Source: Scatophagus argus
Taxonomy: Eukaryota > Chordata > Actinopteri > Scatophagidae
DNA: 64,000 bases
Direction of reading: 5' to 3'
NCBI RefSeq assembly: GCF_020382885.2
Contig: NC_058504.1
Span: 16,689,019 to 16,753,018 of the forward strand
The notes below the pieces were generated by a model. It was not told the origin of the DNA. It saw only the letters and a list, made by a program, of their open reading frames with translations, and did no database searches. Positions 50,720-61,960 of the stretch are shown here, in pieces. Position 1 is the first letter of the stretch, and every line of letters begins with the position of its first letter. A program made the translations under genes and the position numbers.

Positions 50720-53473
50720 CCTCACAGCTGTTTTATTCATTCAACATCTCACATTACAAATACTTCAAATGTATGCATACAGTTACAAACAGTTGGCAGC
50801 AAATGAATATATGACATTAGAACTTTGTTTTACTTCAATACTACAAACCAACTATAAAAACTGACTTGTTTTGTAGAGTAAATTAATAAGGAAGAAAATA
50901 TAAAAATTGAAACTTAAGTATAAAGGTGAAATGACTTCATAAAAATCAAAATCAAGTAAAAAAAAAAAGAAAAAGAGAAAGAAAAAAGTTAATAAATATA
51001 ACCTTCCCAACATACAATTAAAAACTATTGAAATTTTGCAATCAAGTAATACTAACAGACATAATCAATGTTCTTTTCATCTGAAAATGCGGAGCACAAT
51101 ACAGCAATTAGAAAAACTAGACACATCAACGAGTTTAACACATCACCCCAAAAATATAACAAAAATCTGATCAAAATGATAGTTATACATTTCAAATCGA
51201 AAATATAGCAAATGCTAAATACATTATCGACCTAGTATATACAATGTTTTCAATCACAGTAGCATGGTAGTAGCAAAATAAGTAAATAAGCACAAAACTA
51301 ATGTTTTAAAAATAAATTCAGGTATAAATTAGATTTTTTTTTTCTTGTGGACATCAGCTTGAACAATAGTAAACAAATAATGGGAAAATGACTGCATGGT
51401 TTACATGGGATAAATGACTTACACTGCGGAGACTTGTTTCTGGAAAGAATAAGTATTGCACATCATGGCTCAAAGTTAACTTGCAACATTAAATCACATT
51501 CAGGTTATGTCCCAAAGCATGCCACATCACAAAGGGGGTCAAGTGATCAAGTCTTCTCACCTATGTCCTACTGAGTGTCCTATACATTACAAAACGCATC
51601 CAAGTGTTGTCACTGTGTAGATTGCATAAACATCATGTCCGTGTAAGGAAGGCAGACTCCATCATTTAAAGAGAGGCTACAAGAGAGGTGATCTCAAAGA
51701 GATAAGGAAAAGAAAAGTTTAAAAGGAAAAGGAGATCTAGTGCATTACATCAGGTCCTGCATTAACACTAGCCATGTTATTTCTGTAATACATTACGCAT
51801 GCCAAGAATAAGTAGAACTTACAGGCAGTCCCAGAAAGAGGATCTAGATATTTAGTTGACATCCACTCCGGTGATTGAAGGGAAGTTTTCACATTGACCA
51901 AACATTTACCCTATTGATAATCTTACTGACTACACCTAGGAGAGAAATGTCGGAATATATTTTCAAGACTATCAAAATAAGTTTAGAAAGGTCTCGTCAT
52001 GCCTTAGGATCCTGTAATTATGGTTATTAGGACAAAGAATAATCCATATATGACTGGCAATGATCGCCTTTTTTTTCTTTTATCTACAGAATCACACCAA
52101 TGCACCAGACAATTGTCAGATTTACCAGCACTTAAATATATAAAAGCTAATTGAAAATTATATTAATATCATTCATTTTCTTTTTTAAATTAAGTTTACC
52201 ATAAATGCAGATCTCTTAGTAACAAAGGTACAAAATTATTTTTCACCAAGTGAAAAAAATGAGGTATTGCAAAAGGAGTTCTCCCATCTGTGAAAAATGT
52301 GCCTAAAATGACTATTGAAAAAAATATTTAGAAAAGTAGTGCATAATAAATGTATATATGTTCATGACAAAATAATCGGCTATAAAACACTGTACAAAAA
52401 TCAGCAGGCCATGTATAAAATAATATCTTTATCTCTGTGACAGCAAATTCTAGCTACTACCATTTTTAACCACAACACTTGTGATAGAAGCTCCAGTCAT
52501 GGTAGAGCGTGCAGTGGTACACCATGAGGACAGCTCAGGGAGACTGGACTGTGCATTCCCATTAGTTTGTACTACATTAGCATGTTAGCTTCCAGTGCTA
52601 ATATCCCTGACAATATAAAGTGAGTAAATACTACTGCCAATACCTGAGCCCTGAGGGCTGTGTCTTTATTAGCTGACACCCACAAATCAAACCTCCAGAC
52701 AACTCTCGACTTTCCTCCGCTGGATGACAAGAGGACACAACATTATCCTGAAAACCCTCAGATCAACATCTGCTTTTGATGATGTGTTTTAGGCCAATCT
52801 TTGGTTTGCCCTTTCTGGTTACAAAGTGTCAACTTTTAAACCAAGACCTAAAAACTCATTCCAGCAATCTAAACATGTGTGCCAGACTGAGGGGAGATTT
52901 TGTTTTGTGACGTGGCCTGATGCTACACACTGAGCTTCTTGAAGAACTCATTCATCCGACTATGTGAAACGGTCTTGCTCCTCTGTTCAACCAAAACATT
53001 TGCACTCAACCTTTGGTAAATGGTACAGTTTTTCTCTAATCCTGCAAGCAAAAAGTAAGAAAATGCACCCTTCTTAAACTCAACTTCCATCGATAGTATA
53101 CTGATTTAGGTATGATGAACCTCACTTAAATTTTATGTTACTCTTGACAACAAATGTAAGCAGCTTTGCCAGCTAACATGAAAAAAAAAAAAAGTACAGT
53201 CAAGTCAGAAAACATCTAAATCCAAATCTAATGCATCCATATGCTCATGCACACTTAAATTCAAAACGTAAATGGGATTTCACTCTCTTCTAAGCATTTG
53301 CTTCTTTTAGAAGGCCGAATTAAAAAATAAACTAAAAAATAAATTAAGCATTTTTAAACTTAAAAGAAAAGTGCATTTATTTTTCATATCATAGCCCATA
53401 CCCCTTCCCCAACTACCCCTTTCTCTCAATCCCTCCCCTACCCTGCCATGTCTTCCTCCCTCGCCGTCTCGCC
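50720..53473 (-). other. cpeb4: Probable long 3' UTR of cpeb4
   Basis: From the cpeb4 stop to about 50720 the sequence is AT-rich, free of recognisable repeats and of credible exons. A minus-strand AATAAA at 50734-50739 would close a 3' UTR of about 2.7 kb. CPEB-family mRNAs commonly have long, AU-rich, post-transcriptionally controlled 3' UTRs. Transcript extent is inferred, not shown. Confidence 0.5.
50734..50739 (-). terminator. Candidate distal polyadenylation signal of cpeb4
   Basis: Plus-strand TTTATT reads AATAAA on the minus strand, within GAATGAATAAAACAGC. Closer signals may also be used. Confidence 0.4.
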
Positions 53474-56400
53474 TCAGTTCCAGCGAAAGGAGATGTGTCG
53501 TGGTCGGTCCCCTCCCTCCTTCACCAGCGGCTTGTGAAACTCACGGCCAGCCCGGGAGTGGATGGCTGCCCAGCAATACTCACAGTAGTACTGCAGACAC
53601 GTCACGTTGGCGCAGAAGAAAGGAGCAAACTTTCCCCCACAGCGGGTACCCTGGCACTCGTCACACAGTTGGTCGTCCAGGACATATGGCTTCACTTCGA
53701 CCTGAGAAAGAGAGATGAAATGGATAACAGGAAAATTGTTATGACAGAAGATGAGAGAACCCGAGAACTTGAATCATATATTCAAGTATTAGATAGGTGA
53801 CAGCAGCTTGTGAAGACAGCAGCATATTATCAGAAGCAGAACGTTTTTCCTGCACGGCTTTGTTGATTTCGGCAGAAAAAGTCTACAAAGAGTGTTTTGC
53901 TTTGAAAATTGACCAGATTTTCTATGTCTTTTGTGTGTGACTTCCTGCCTGGGTCAGCAAAGCAGCCATGCCACTTGGAATCAAGCAGTAACATCAGATG
54001 GACTCACCCGTTTATCAATCTCCCCGTGTTGCAGTTGAACAAATCGGGCACTAATGGCTGCAATGTAGCTTTGCTGATTGGAAAAGGCTACTCGCCCCGC
54101 CCCTTTTGGATACTTGAGTTCAGGGTCAGTGTCAATCCCAGCATAACACACTCCCCCATACAGACGGTCCATGATCATGGCAAGCTCCACTGGAATAGCC
54201 ATATGCAATGCAAAGTTAACTGGATCAAAACAATTTCAGTTCTAAAAATGCAGTACATTTTGAGGATCACCACACATGCGTACCTGCACGTAGGGGACGA
54301 GGGACACCTCCAACAAAGATTGTTTTCCTCGGATCTAATGGCTGAGAGCCGTCCATTACAAAGTCACTGTCATTTAGGTTCCAGGGCCGGATCTGGACCT
54401 ACAAAAACCAAATAAAAAAACCCCCAAAACATTAATTTCCTCTCAGTCAGGCTCCCTTCCTTTGTGAACAAGTTACATTGTGGATTGTGAAAGTAAAAAC
54501 AGCTTGCTTAGCAAGTTGAGGAGAATGACAAACTCACAGGCTTGTCTTTGATGGTGGGACTGGAGACACAGAGGTACAGCTTGCCATCCTCTTGAATGCA
54601 GGCATCAATCAGGGCCTGAACAGAGCTTTCGTCTTGAAACAACAGGAATGCATATCCTGGAAAGATTGGACACATAGAACAATAAGCTCACACATCATCA
54701 CAATGCTGTAGAGTCAACGCAATGGCCAAAACATAATGTTCAACTGGTCTGACTCACCTTTTGGAGGAAAATAGGACTTGCTCTCTGCCTTGTGGGGCCA
54801 GTCAACAAACAAGTGACCAAATCGGCGGAAACTGGCAGTGATTTCATCTGAAAAAGCGAACTCAGTCAGCAAATCAATCAGTAATTGTATGCAGAGCTCC
54901 AAGCCAAATTACATTTTGAGATTCATACACAGTATAGCTGAACTGAGGAGTTGTAAGAGTTACAAAACTGTGACCTTTACAAATAATTCTTAAAAATGCT
55001 AAACATCCCAAAATTTTTGATGCTGTGGAAAAACTACAATTACCGCCACACAGTTGTATGCCTCCACCAGTTAAGTTACATTTTACACCCATGTCTGTCC
55101 AGATTCAAAACAGACTGAATAGAGGCATAAAGCTCATTGTCTCAAGTAAGTTGCAGCTTTTGTTCTATACCAATTTGGACTAGAAAACTAGAGCAAGAAA
55201 AGCACTATAACATATGCTGCTATAACATGTCTTTACCTTCATCTATGTCTGGGGGCAGCCCACCGACAAACACCTTACGAGAATATCGCTCCACACGTTC
55301 ACCATTGAGGTGAGGGAAACAGTGGGCTGAACCAAGGCCAGCAAGCCCCTGGTCACCTGACTCATCCTCTCCAAAAGGGCGCTCATCCTCCATGGGGAAC
55401 AGAGATGAATGGCCTGGTGGAGAGAAAGTACTGGATTACACATAATGGTCAGGCTGAACTAAAATTCTTACCATTCTGAAAGTGTATTAATATTACAATG
55501 AGCAAGGAATTTGATTAGATGTAAATAAATTAAGTTGAGAAATGCATACAAAAGCAGATATGATTGTTATTTTTGATGACCCAGATTGAAAGCACAAGTA
55601 TTATCCCTACTAGGCCCCAACAAGAAATCTTGCAAGATTTTATGCCCTACAGAAAAAGGGGCTTACCACTCTGACATTATTCAAGGCAGACTAATCAGTG
55701 AACAGGCAAACAGACAAACACAGATGCAAAACCAAAGTCATCATTTCAGAGGTCATTGCTGCTTTTAATATAACATTGAAGAAAACAAGACACATTCACA
55801 AGCTTTACCTCGTCTTCTGCCATAGCTTCTCGCTGCATGTAAAACACAAAACACTCTTGAAATGGCTTTTTTCTTTTAGGCACACAACAAAAACAAGTAA
55901 AACACTGCCAAGGCTTGAAATTAACCTGTTAGCTCAGCAGCCACAATAGCTACTGTATGTTAAAGTAACTGTCATTTTGAATTTCCACCAGCCAAATGTT
56001 TTTCAAAAAAAAAAAAAAACAGATAAAATATTTTTCACCTGTATGTGAGGCATAAACTAGACAGAAATCGCTAACCATATAACATGGCATGTAACTGTAC
56101 CCAACAGTAAATGATTGCCTCATTAATCACTTGTGTAGAATCAACCAAAGAAACCCATTTGCTATCCTTGTGCTGCTGTGAAACTGAGAATTTTCCCACT
56201 ACAGGACAAATATCTTATCTTTTCTTATGATCTGCATTTTTACTCAAGACTTCTTGTGCTACAAATTCAGAAACTCTGCATATGACTTAAGAAACATTAT
56301 GTGAATCAATGTTCTTGAAAACCAAAGAGTTACGCAACTGCCTTTGACAGCATATGTACCATATATGGTATCATTTATTTGCTCTCTGCAGTCTCTGAAC

Positions 56401-59400
56401 CTCCCTGACAACAGTATTAGTTCATGTTGTCTCATTTTCATGGAGCCATTTTTTTTGTATACCACAGTGACTCCCACAGAAGTTTAGAAAGGAATAAAGC
56501 AAGTGAAATTACTGGAACCCCTTGTTTTATGATGTGTGGTTACATGATACCCAGAGGTTTCTCTTTTGTTCTTGATTTTACGTAAAGGGCACTAGGACAA
56601 TAAGGACAATATTTTGAGTCCTGACTTCTACACGCGGCACTGCATATTTGTATACATTACAACTTACATACCATTCATAGGTAGAGGCCCATCTCCACCC
56701 TGGTGAGAGAAGCTGTAACGTCCTACATGACAAAAAGAATAAAGGCCTCAGAACACTGTCATGAATTGATTTCCAGGAGGAATAATTGATTAAATTAATT
56801 TCCCTTATGTATAAATTGTTCCTTGACCCACTGAACCCATGTTGGAATGTTTTGAGGCAATGAATTTTGTGTTTGCAGGAAAAAAAAAAAAAAGAAAAAA
56901 AAAAAAACATAGCACACTTTTTGAAGAATTCAGCAGACAAATCATATCATGCCTCAGGTTATTCTTATATGTAAATAAAAGTATTTGTTAATTAAAAATT
57001 AATACTGGACTAAGTCCAAGAATGAGTGTTAGATTTAACAATTCAAATAGGTTCTTATTTAGGAAGCTGAATTGTATTGTAAATTAAGTATCGGAAAATA
57101 CCTTCACGACAAACTGCACAAGGAACTGCCATTTGTCATCAAAAAGAAGTTTAAATAAGCTGGCCCAAATTAGCATCAGGTTGGACTACGTTGGAAAAAG
57201 CCTTCTTTTAAGAGTGATTGACAAATCTGAGTTGAAATGTTTTATTAATGAAAGAGTTAGTTGAGACCAAAGAGTCATGACAACAAAAGGCTCGAGGAGA
57301 TTGTTTTAATGAGTTGTAGAGAACGAGACAGAAAGGTATTATAATGTAAGACAGAACTGTAACTAGTCTGAGTGGGTCTGATTCACACCATGTTCATATA
57401 CTTGACTTCCAAATTTGGATACTTAAGAGAGATATATGTTATTATTACAGTAGACGCTAAGCTAAAAGCACCAAGTACATGCACATAGATGAGATGTGAC
57501 GCAAGCTTCTGGGTAGCAAGAAAACACTGTGGTATGCTGGGCATGCTAACGCTTTGACCTTAGTGGCTACGATTAGGATATCAGCTTAAAAAAGGGTGTA
57601 AATAACACGTTCTCAAATCAATCTGAAACTTTTTTTTTTTGTAGACAAAAATAGTTACATCTTATACCTAGTGCTTGGCATCCAAGCTCAATACTTGAGT
57701 GGCAACCAAATTGCACCCGTAGCACCCATATGGCATCTACCAAAACTCATGTGTAATATTTTACCCATATAGACATAATCAATAAAATAGTTGACGAAAG
57801 CAACTCTATGACTACAATCAAACAATATTTGGGGTCCAATAAGCATGTCTATTCAATGTATTAATGGATATTCAAACTGAAGCTCTGCTATCAACACCAT
57901 CAGTTGACAACATTGTGAAAATAATATTCAGTTTCTATTTTATGTGAAATACATGCAACAAATGTCTGCGTTTATCTCAAGCCGGCAGTGTTGAAAAACT
58001 ATCCTTTGCTCACTGTTGTTAGAGTGGGAACCAACCTTTCAAGGAATCCTGCTCAGCCCTCATAATGTCAATCAGAGAGTTCTCCAGAGAGTGCATGCTG
58101 AAACCATCAAAGGACCGTGTTCTCTCCTGCTAAAAGAGAGAAAGACAACAATTAGCATCTTCACTTCCCATATCGCCATCCGAACAGCATGAGCTGCGTG
58201 AGCCCTGAAACAGTTTGCTATGATGCAAAGAGCTTATAAAAATACTGCAGTGGATATCCCCAAAGAGACCTTCAAAGAAAAGCACTGTAAACAGAAAATG
58301 GAGCTCAGAGTGTGTTACACAAATCAAATAGCATCAGACAAGAACATACACAACTTAAAGAGATTACAAAAAATCCTTTCACTTTGCCAATTTCATAACA
58401 ACAAAAAAATGCTGCAATGAATACCCTATGGTAACGCAACCAAAAAACACAGAAACAGTATGATGAGTAATGCATATCGCAAATGAGGGAGCTGCACTTT
58501 GCATCTAAATGGGCCCAAGAGAGCATGCAAAGCTCCAGTAAAGCACAAGCCTTCTCAAATCAGGACGAGAGGTAGGCCATGTGATCAGAGCAGATGATAA
58601 GACTGCACTCCTTCAATGAAATGATCTAGATTAAACCTCAGAGCAAAAAGAACACACACAAGTAGTTTCAATTCATCTGTTTAGTTGGCTTAACAGTCGG
58701 ATATCCTGTTTCGCTCAATAGCTTATTTGTTGCATTTGATACAGATGAGAGTGTTTAATAAGATTAACATCATTTGCGCCTGTAGGACAAACTAGACATG
58801 TTTACAACATATAAGACCAAGTCTAGTTTCATTTTCAAGTGAATGCTCGCTAAATTGAACTTAGTTCTCTTAGGCATCACACCAAGCAATTCCCTAAACA
58901 CCACCCAACGTACACTGAGCAGCCATGACATTAAAACCACTGACAGGTGAAATTAATAAAATTAATCATATCTTTACAATGCAATGTTCTGTGGGGAAAT
59001 CTTGCGTTCCTGCAATCATGTGAATGTTCTTTGGCGCACACCACCCCCATAAACACTGAAGATCAAATACATCCCCTCTCACGGCAACAGCTCTTCCTGT
59101 CAGCAGCATCCTCCCCCTGCTCGGCAATGCGCCCCATCTCATTTCAAAAACAGCTCAAGAATGTCTCAAGGAACATAACAACAGCCTGCAGACTGATCAC
59201 ATCCCAACCTAATAGAGAATCTGTGGGATGCAAGCCAAATGCACCCTCCCAGCTAATCAGCTGATGAAACCCCCCACCTGGAGGCCACATCATCAATGCA
59301 CAGGACCTAAAGGATCCAATGTACCTAGTAACCACAAAATACCCCCAGAGGTCCTGTGTCCCTTCCCCTGACAGGTCAGGTGGGGCCTCCACATGTGATA

Positions 59401-60708
59401 TTACCCGTGATAAGCTCACCTGGAAAGGGTAGACACTGTCACTGCGGCTCATACTGTCCTCCACCCAGCCCTTGTGACTGAAACCAGAGCCATTTCTGGG
59501 GAACTTCTGAGAGGGAAGCTGCAGGACAGTTGGATGAGTTTCATACACAACTCTTGACCAAATGTATTGTGTACCATCATATCAAATAATGCAAAGATCT
59601 ACTAAAGATTTATTATGAGATGAATGATGAGAATCTCATCTACCTGGTTGTTAGGAAAGGACTTCTTCAATGGGGAGATTGAGTTAAGACCTGCCATCCC
59701 TCCACCTACTCCCCGTCGGTACTCTCGGACACCCTGCGTGCCTCCCCAGCCAGTATAACCACCAGGACTCCAAGAGGTGGATGTGGGCGTGGAGGGGCTC
59801 TGGTAGCTTCCCCAAGGTGAAGGGGGTTTGCTCTGTGCAGGATTAAGGTGGGGCAACTGGGTGAACGGTCCAGTGCGATGGGGATGCGGTGGGAAGGAGG
59901 CCTGGGGTGGGTGAGGGCTAGCTGGGGAGCGCCGGTGCTGCTGTGGGACGCCCTGACTGTGGGGGTGGTAGTGCTGAGGGTGGGGTGTGGGTGGGTGGTG
60001 CTGGGAGACTGGTCCAATCTGCGGGGAGAAACTTCCTCCTGCTCCAAAGCCAGGCCCGGCATGGTGAGAGAAGTTCTGAAACAACAGGGGAGGTCCGTTG
60101 GCACTGGAGCCTGCTGGACCAAAAAACCCTCCGACATCTTCCCCAACCACTGGAGACTGGGTGGATGGGACAGCAGGGGACCAGTTGTTGAAGCTGGTCA
60201 GAGAAGATGCAGAGGAGGTGGATTGTGCACAGCTTGTACCCATTCCCAGGCTGTCCTGGTAGTCAAACCCACTTAGCACTGGAGACTCCATCCTAAGCTT
60301 CTCCTTTCCACCACTGCTTTCCAAAGTACCTTTCTCCAATGAGCTGTCTTCAGGGAGACCGCCATCAAGCTCTCCTAAGCCTCCGCCAGGCTCCTGCTGG
60401 CTAGGAGACAGGCCCTGAGGTTGGGCCTGGACCTGAGACTTCTCCTGCATGTCCTGAAGGTCCAAGGCCTTGGACTTGTCTGACTCCAGAATTTCATCTT
60501 GCATGTTACTGTGTTGAGCTACAGCAGGGAACAGCCAAGCACTGCCCCCATTGGTGGAGCAGGTGTTGTTTATGAAGGAAGGGGGGCTGGGGGGGTTGGA
60601 TGGGTGGTGAGGGTGTTGGGGTTGGAGGTGAGATGGGATCCTTACAGGGAAAGCAGATTTGTTACCGCTGCTGTTCTTCACCAGAACTCCAAACCCGTAG
60701 TCCCCCAT
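53474..60708 (-). CDS. cpeb4: CPEB4, cytoplasmic polyadenylation element-binding protein 4
   Basis: Eleven coding exons join in phase to 747 residues: 59644-60708, 59420-59518, 58036-58129, 56672-56722, 55809-55832, 55237-55413, 54758-54847, 54538-54656, 54284-54398, 54008-54189 and 53474-53701. Start MGDYGFGVLVKNSSGNKSAF and end GGDRPRHISFRWN match vertebrate CPEB4 (human 729). The N-terminal half is disordered, rich in Pro, Ser, Gln and His, with a histidine-dense stretch near residues 237-277. RRM1 begins at RKVFVGGLPPDIDEDEITAS, RRM2 at RKTIFVGGVPRPLRAVELAM. The ZZ-type zinc domain has cysteines in LCDECQGTRCGGKFAPFFCA and YYCEYCWAAIHSRAGREFH. CPEB4 binds UUUUAU-type elements in 3' UTRs and switches mRNA between repression and cytoplasmic polyadenylation. 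Intron 2 hosts a Tc1-like remnant. Confidence 0.97.
55809..55832 (-). other. cpeb4: 24-nt cpeb4 microexon
   Basis: Flanked by TACATGCAG on the acceptor side and GTAAAG on the donor side, the 24-nt exon adds eight residues without changing frame (around residues 437-444, ARSYGRRR). Human CPEB4 has a 24-nt neuronal microexon encoding nearly the same peptide (RTYGRRR). Skipping is phase-neutral because both borders are phase 1. Confidence 0.88.
58912..59395 (+). mobile_element. Degraded Tc1-like transposon in cpeb4 intron 2
   Basis: The left end TACACTGAGCAGCCATGACA then TTAAAACCACTGACAGGTGA is the terminal repeat of a common fish Tc1-type element. The body retains transposase-coding wording: CAAGAATGTCTCAAGGAACA, ATCTGTGGGATGCAAG (from a conserved HLWDV-type motif) and AGGACCTAAAGGATCC. 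The middle is deleted and shifted, and the right inverted repeat is missing. It ends just before exon 2 (59420). Confidence 0.78.
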
Positions 60709-60762
60709 TTAGGACACCCAGTATCTTCAATTCACTTTTTGGCTTTCACCGTCTTCTTTAAC
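60709..60762 (-). other. cpeb4: 5' UTR part of the first coding exon of cpeb4
   Basis: A minus-strand acceptor (CATTTTAG, ending 60763) lies 54 bases upstream of the start codon. A strong donor CG|GTAAGTG at 61228/61227 marks the end of an upstream non-coding exon whose own start is not defined. Intron length would be 465 bases. Confidence 0.6.
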
Positions 60763-61227
60763 CTAAAATGTGAGACAAGGAGGGGCAGGAAGGGGTGACA
60801 GAAAGAATAAGGCTGTTACACCTCAATTTAATTTGGCCTCTGTGAAAGAAAAAAAAGCCTGGCCAAAGACCAGTAAGTGTGCCTGGGCTGCACCCTGTCT
60901 GGTCTTATGATGCAATCAATGAGATTAAATCACTGACTCGCTTGGCCATGGGAGGCCTGGATGAAATATAACACTCGAATAGCAGGGCAGGCGACCACGG
61001 AAAACACCCAGCCTAACCAGCGTAAGCAGCTAACAGCCTGGGCAGGTGAAGCTGACGTCTCCAAAGGTCGTTAAGCAGCTAGCAGTAAGCTAACAGCTGC
61101 TCCGCCACCTTCCATGTGTCCTATTAATCATGCACATCCCAGCAGTCAGTTTTAAGGTTCATCTAATGTATTATAGTGCATCCGTGAACGCTGAAACGCC
61201 GTGGCGGCTCACAGTACGGACACTTAC

Positions 61228-61960
61228 CGAATAATCTTCCCTTTTCAGCAATGACCTCCTCATACGCAACCATTTAAATACAGGAAAATGTTGATGACGT
61301 CTCCTGTCTGTTCTGAATCTAGGGTAGTTCCCTTCACCAAGCTGCTAGGCTAGGATAATAGCCGATACCGCAGAGACGTTGTAGCATATTTGCAAACCAG
61401 CTGGGAAGCAATAAACGAATTCAATGGCTACAAAGTCTCAATAATTTTCAATAACGTACACGATACAGCTTTCAAAGACAACGCCGTGGAATTTTCTAAG
61501 ACATGCCCAGCTAGCTGAAAGTGGTGTACGGCTCTTGAGACGACCTCGTCTGTTTCGTGTCCTGTATGTTCAATGTCACACAGCCTACCAATCCTTGTCA
61601 TCTTTTTTCGCATCTCAAAATAACGCAACGCAACCTCGACCGCTGTCATAACTTGTCGACAAACATGTGTATTCGGTGATATGTCGGGCATAGCTACCTT
61701 CAGTTCGACGTCATGACCTTATCGTTTGGATGTTGCCATATTTTAGCGTTTTCCCTTTTTCTGCATTTCCTAGGCAGCCGGTGTAAATGGTCTCCTCTCT
61801 CTCCGAGATGACAGCTGGACCACTCGTGAGACACTTCCGTCTATGAGCCCCGCCCCTGTTCTGAGCCACCAGCCACTGTGCATCAGGATTTCCCTCAGGG
61901 GTCCCGCCCACTCACAGTAATATCTAACCTATGATTGGATGATTGCCCCCAAAATCACGC
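61228..61960 (-). promoter_or_regulatory. cpeb4: cpeb4 non-coding first exon and promoter region
   Basis: CpG-containing, relatively GC-rich sequence begins at the donor at 61228 and runs to about 61920. Minus-strand CCAAT boxes (plus ATTGG) are visible at 61934-61938. No TATA box was seen. The transcription start is probably between 61300 and 61850, but cannot be fixed from sequence alone. Confidence 0.5.

Noticed and set aside
53909..54415. 168-codon plus-strand open frame
   Set aside because: Antisense to cpeb4 exons 9 and 10 and the intron between them; no domain.
59706..60276. Long open frames on both strands over cpeb4 exon 1
   Set aside because: Shadow frames caused by the high GC and low stop density of the Pro/His/Gly-rich exon.
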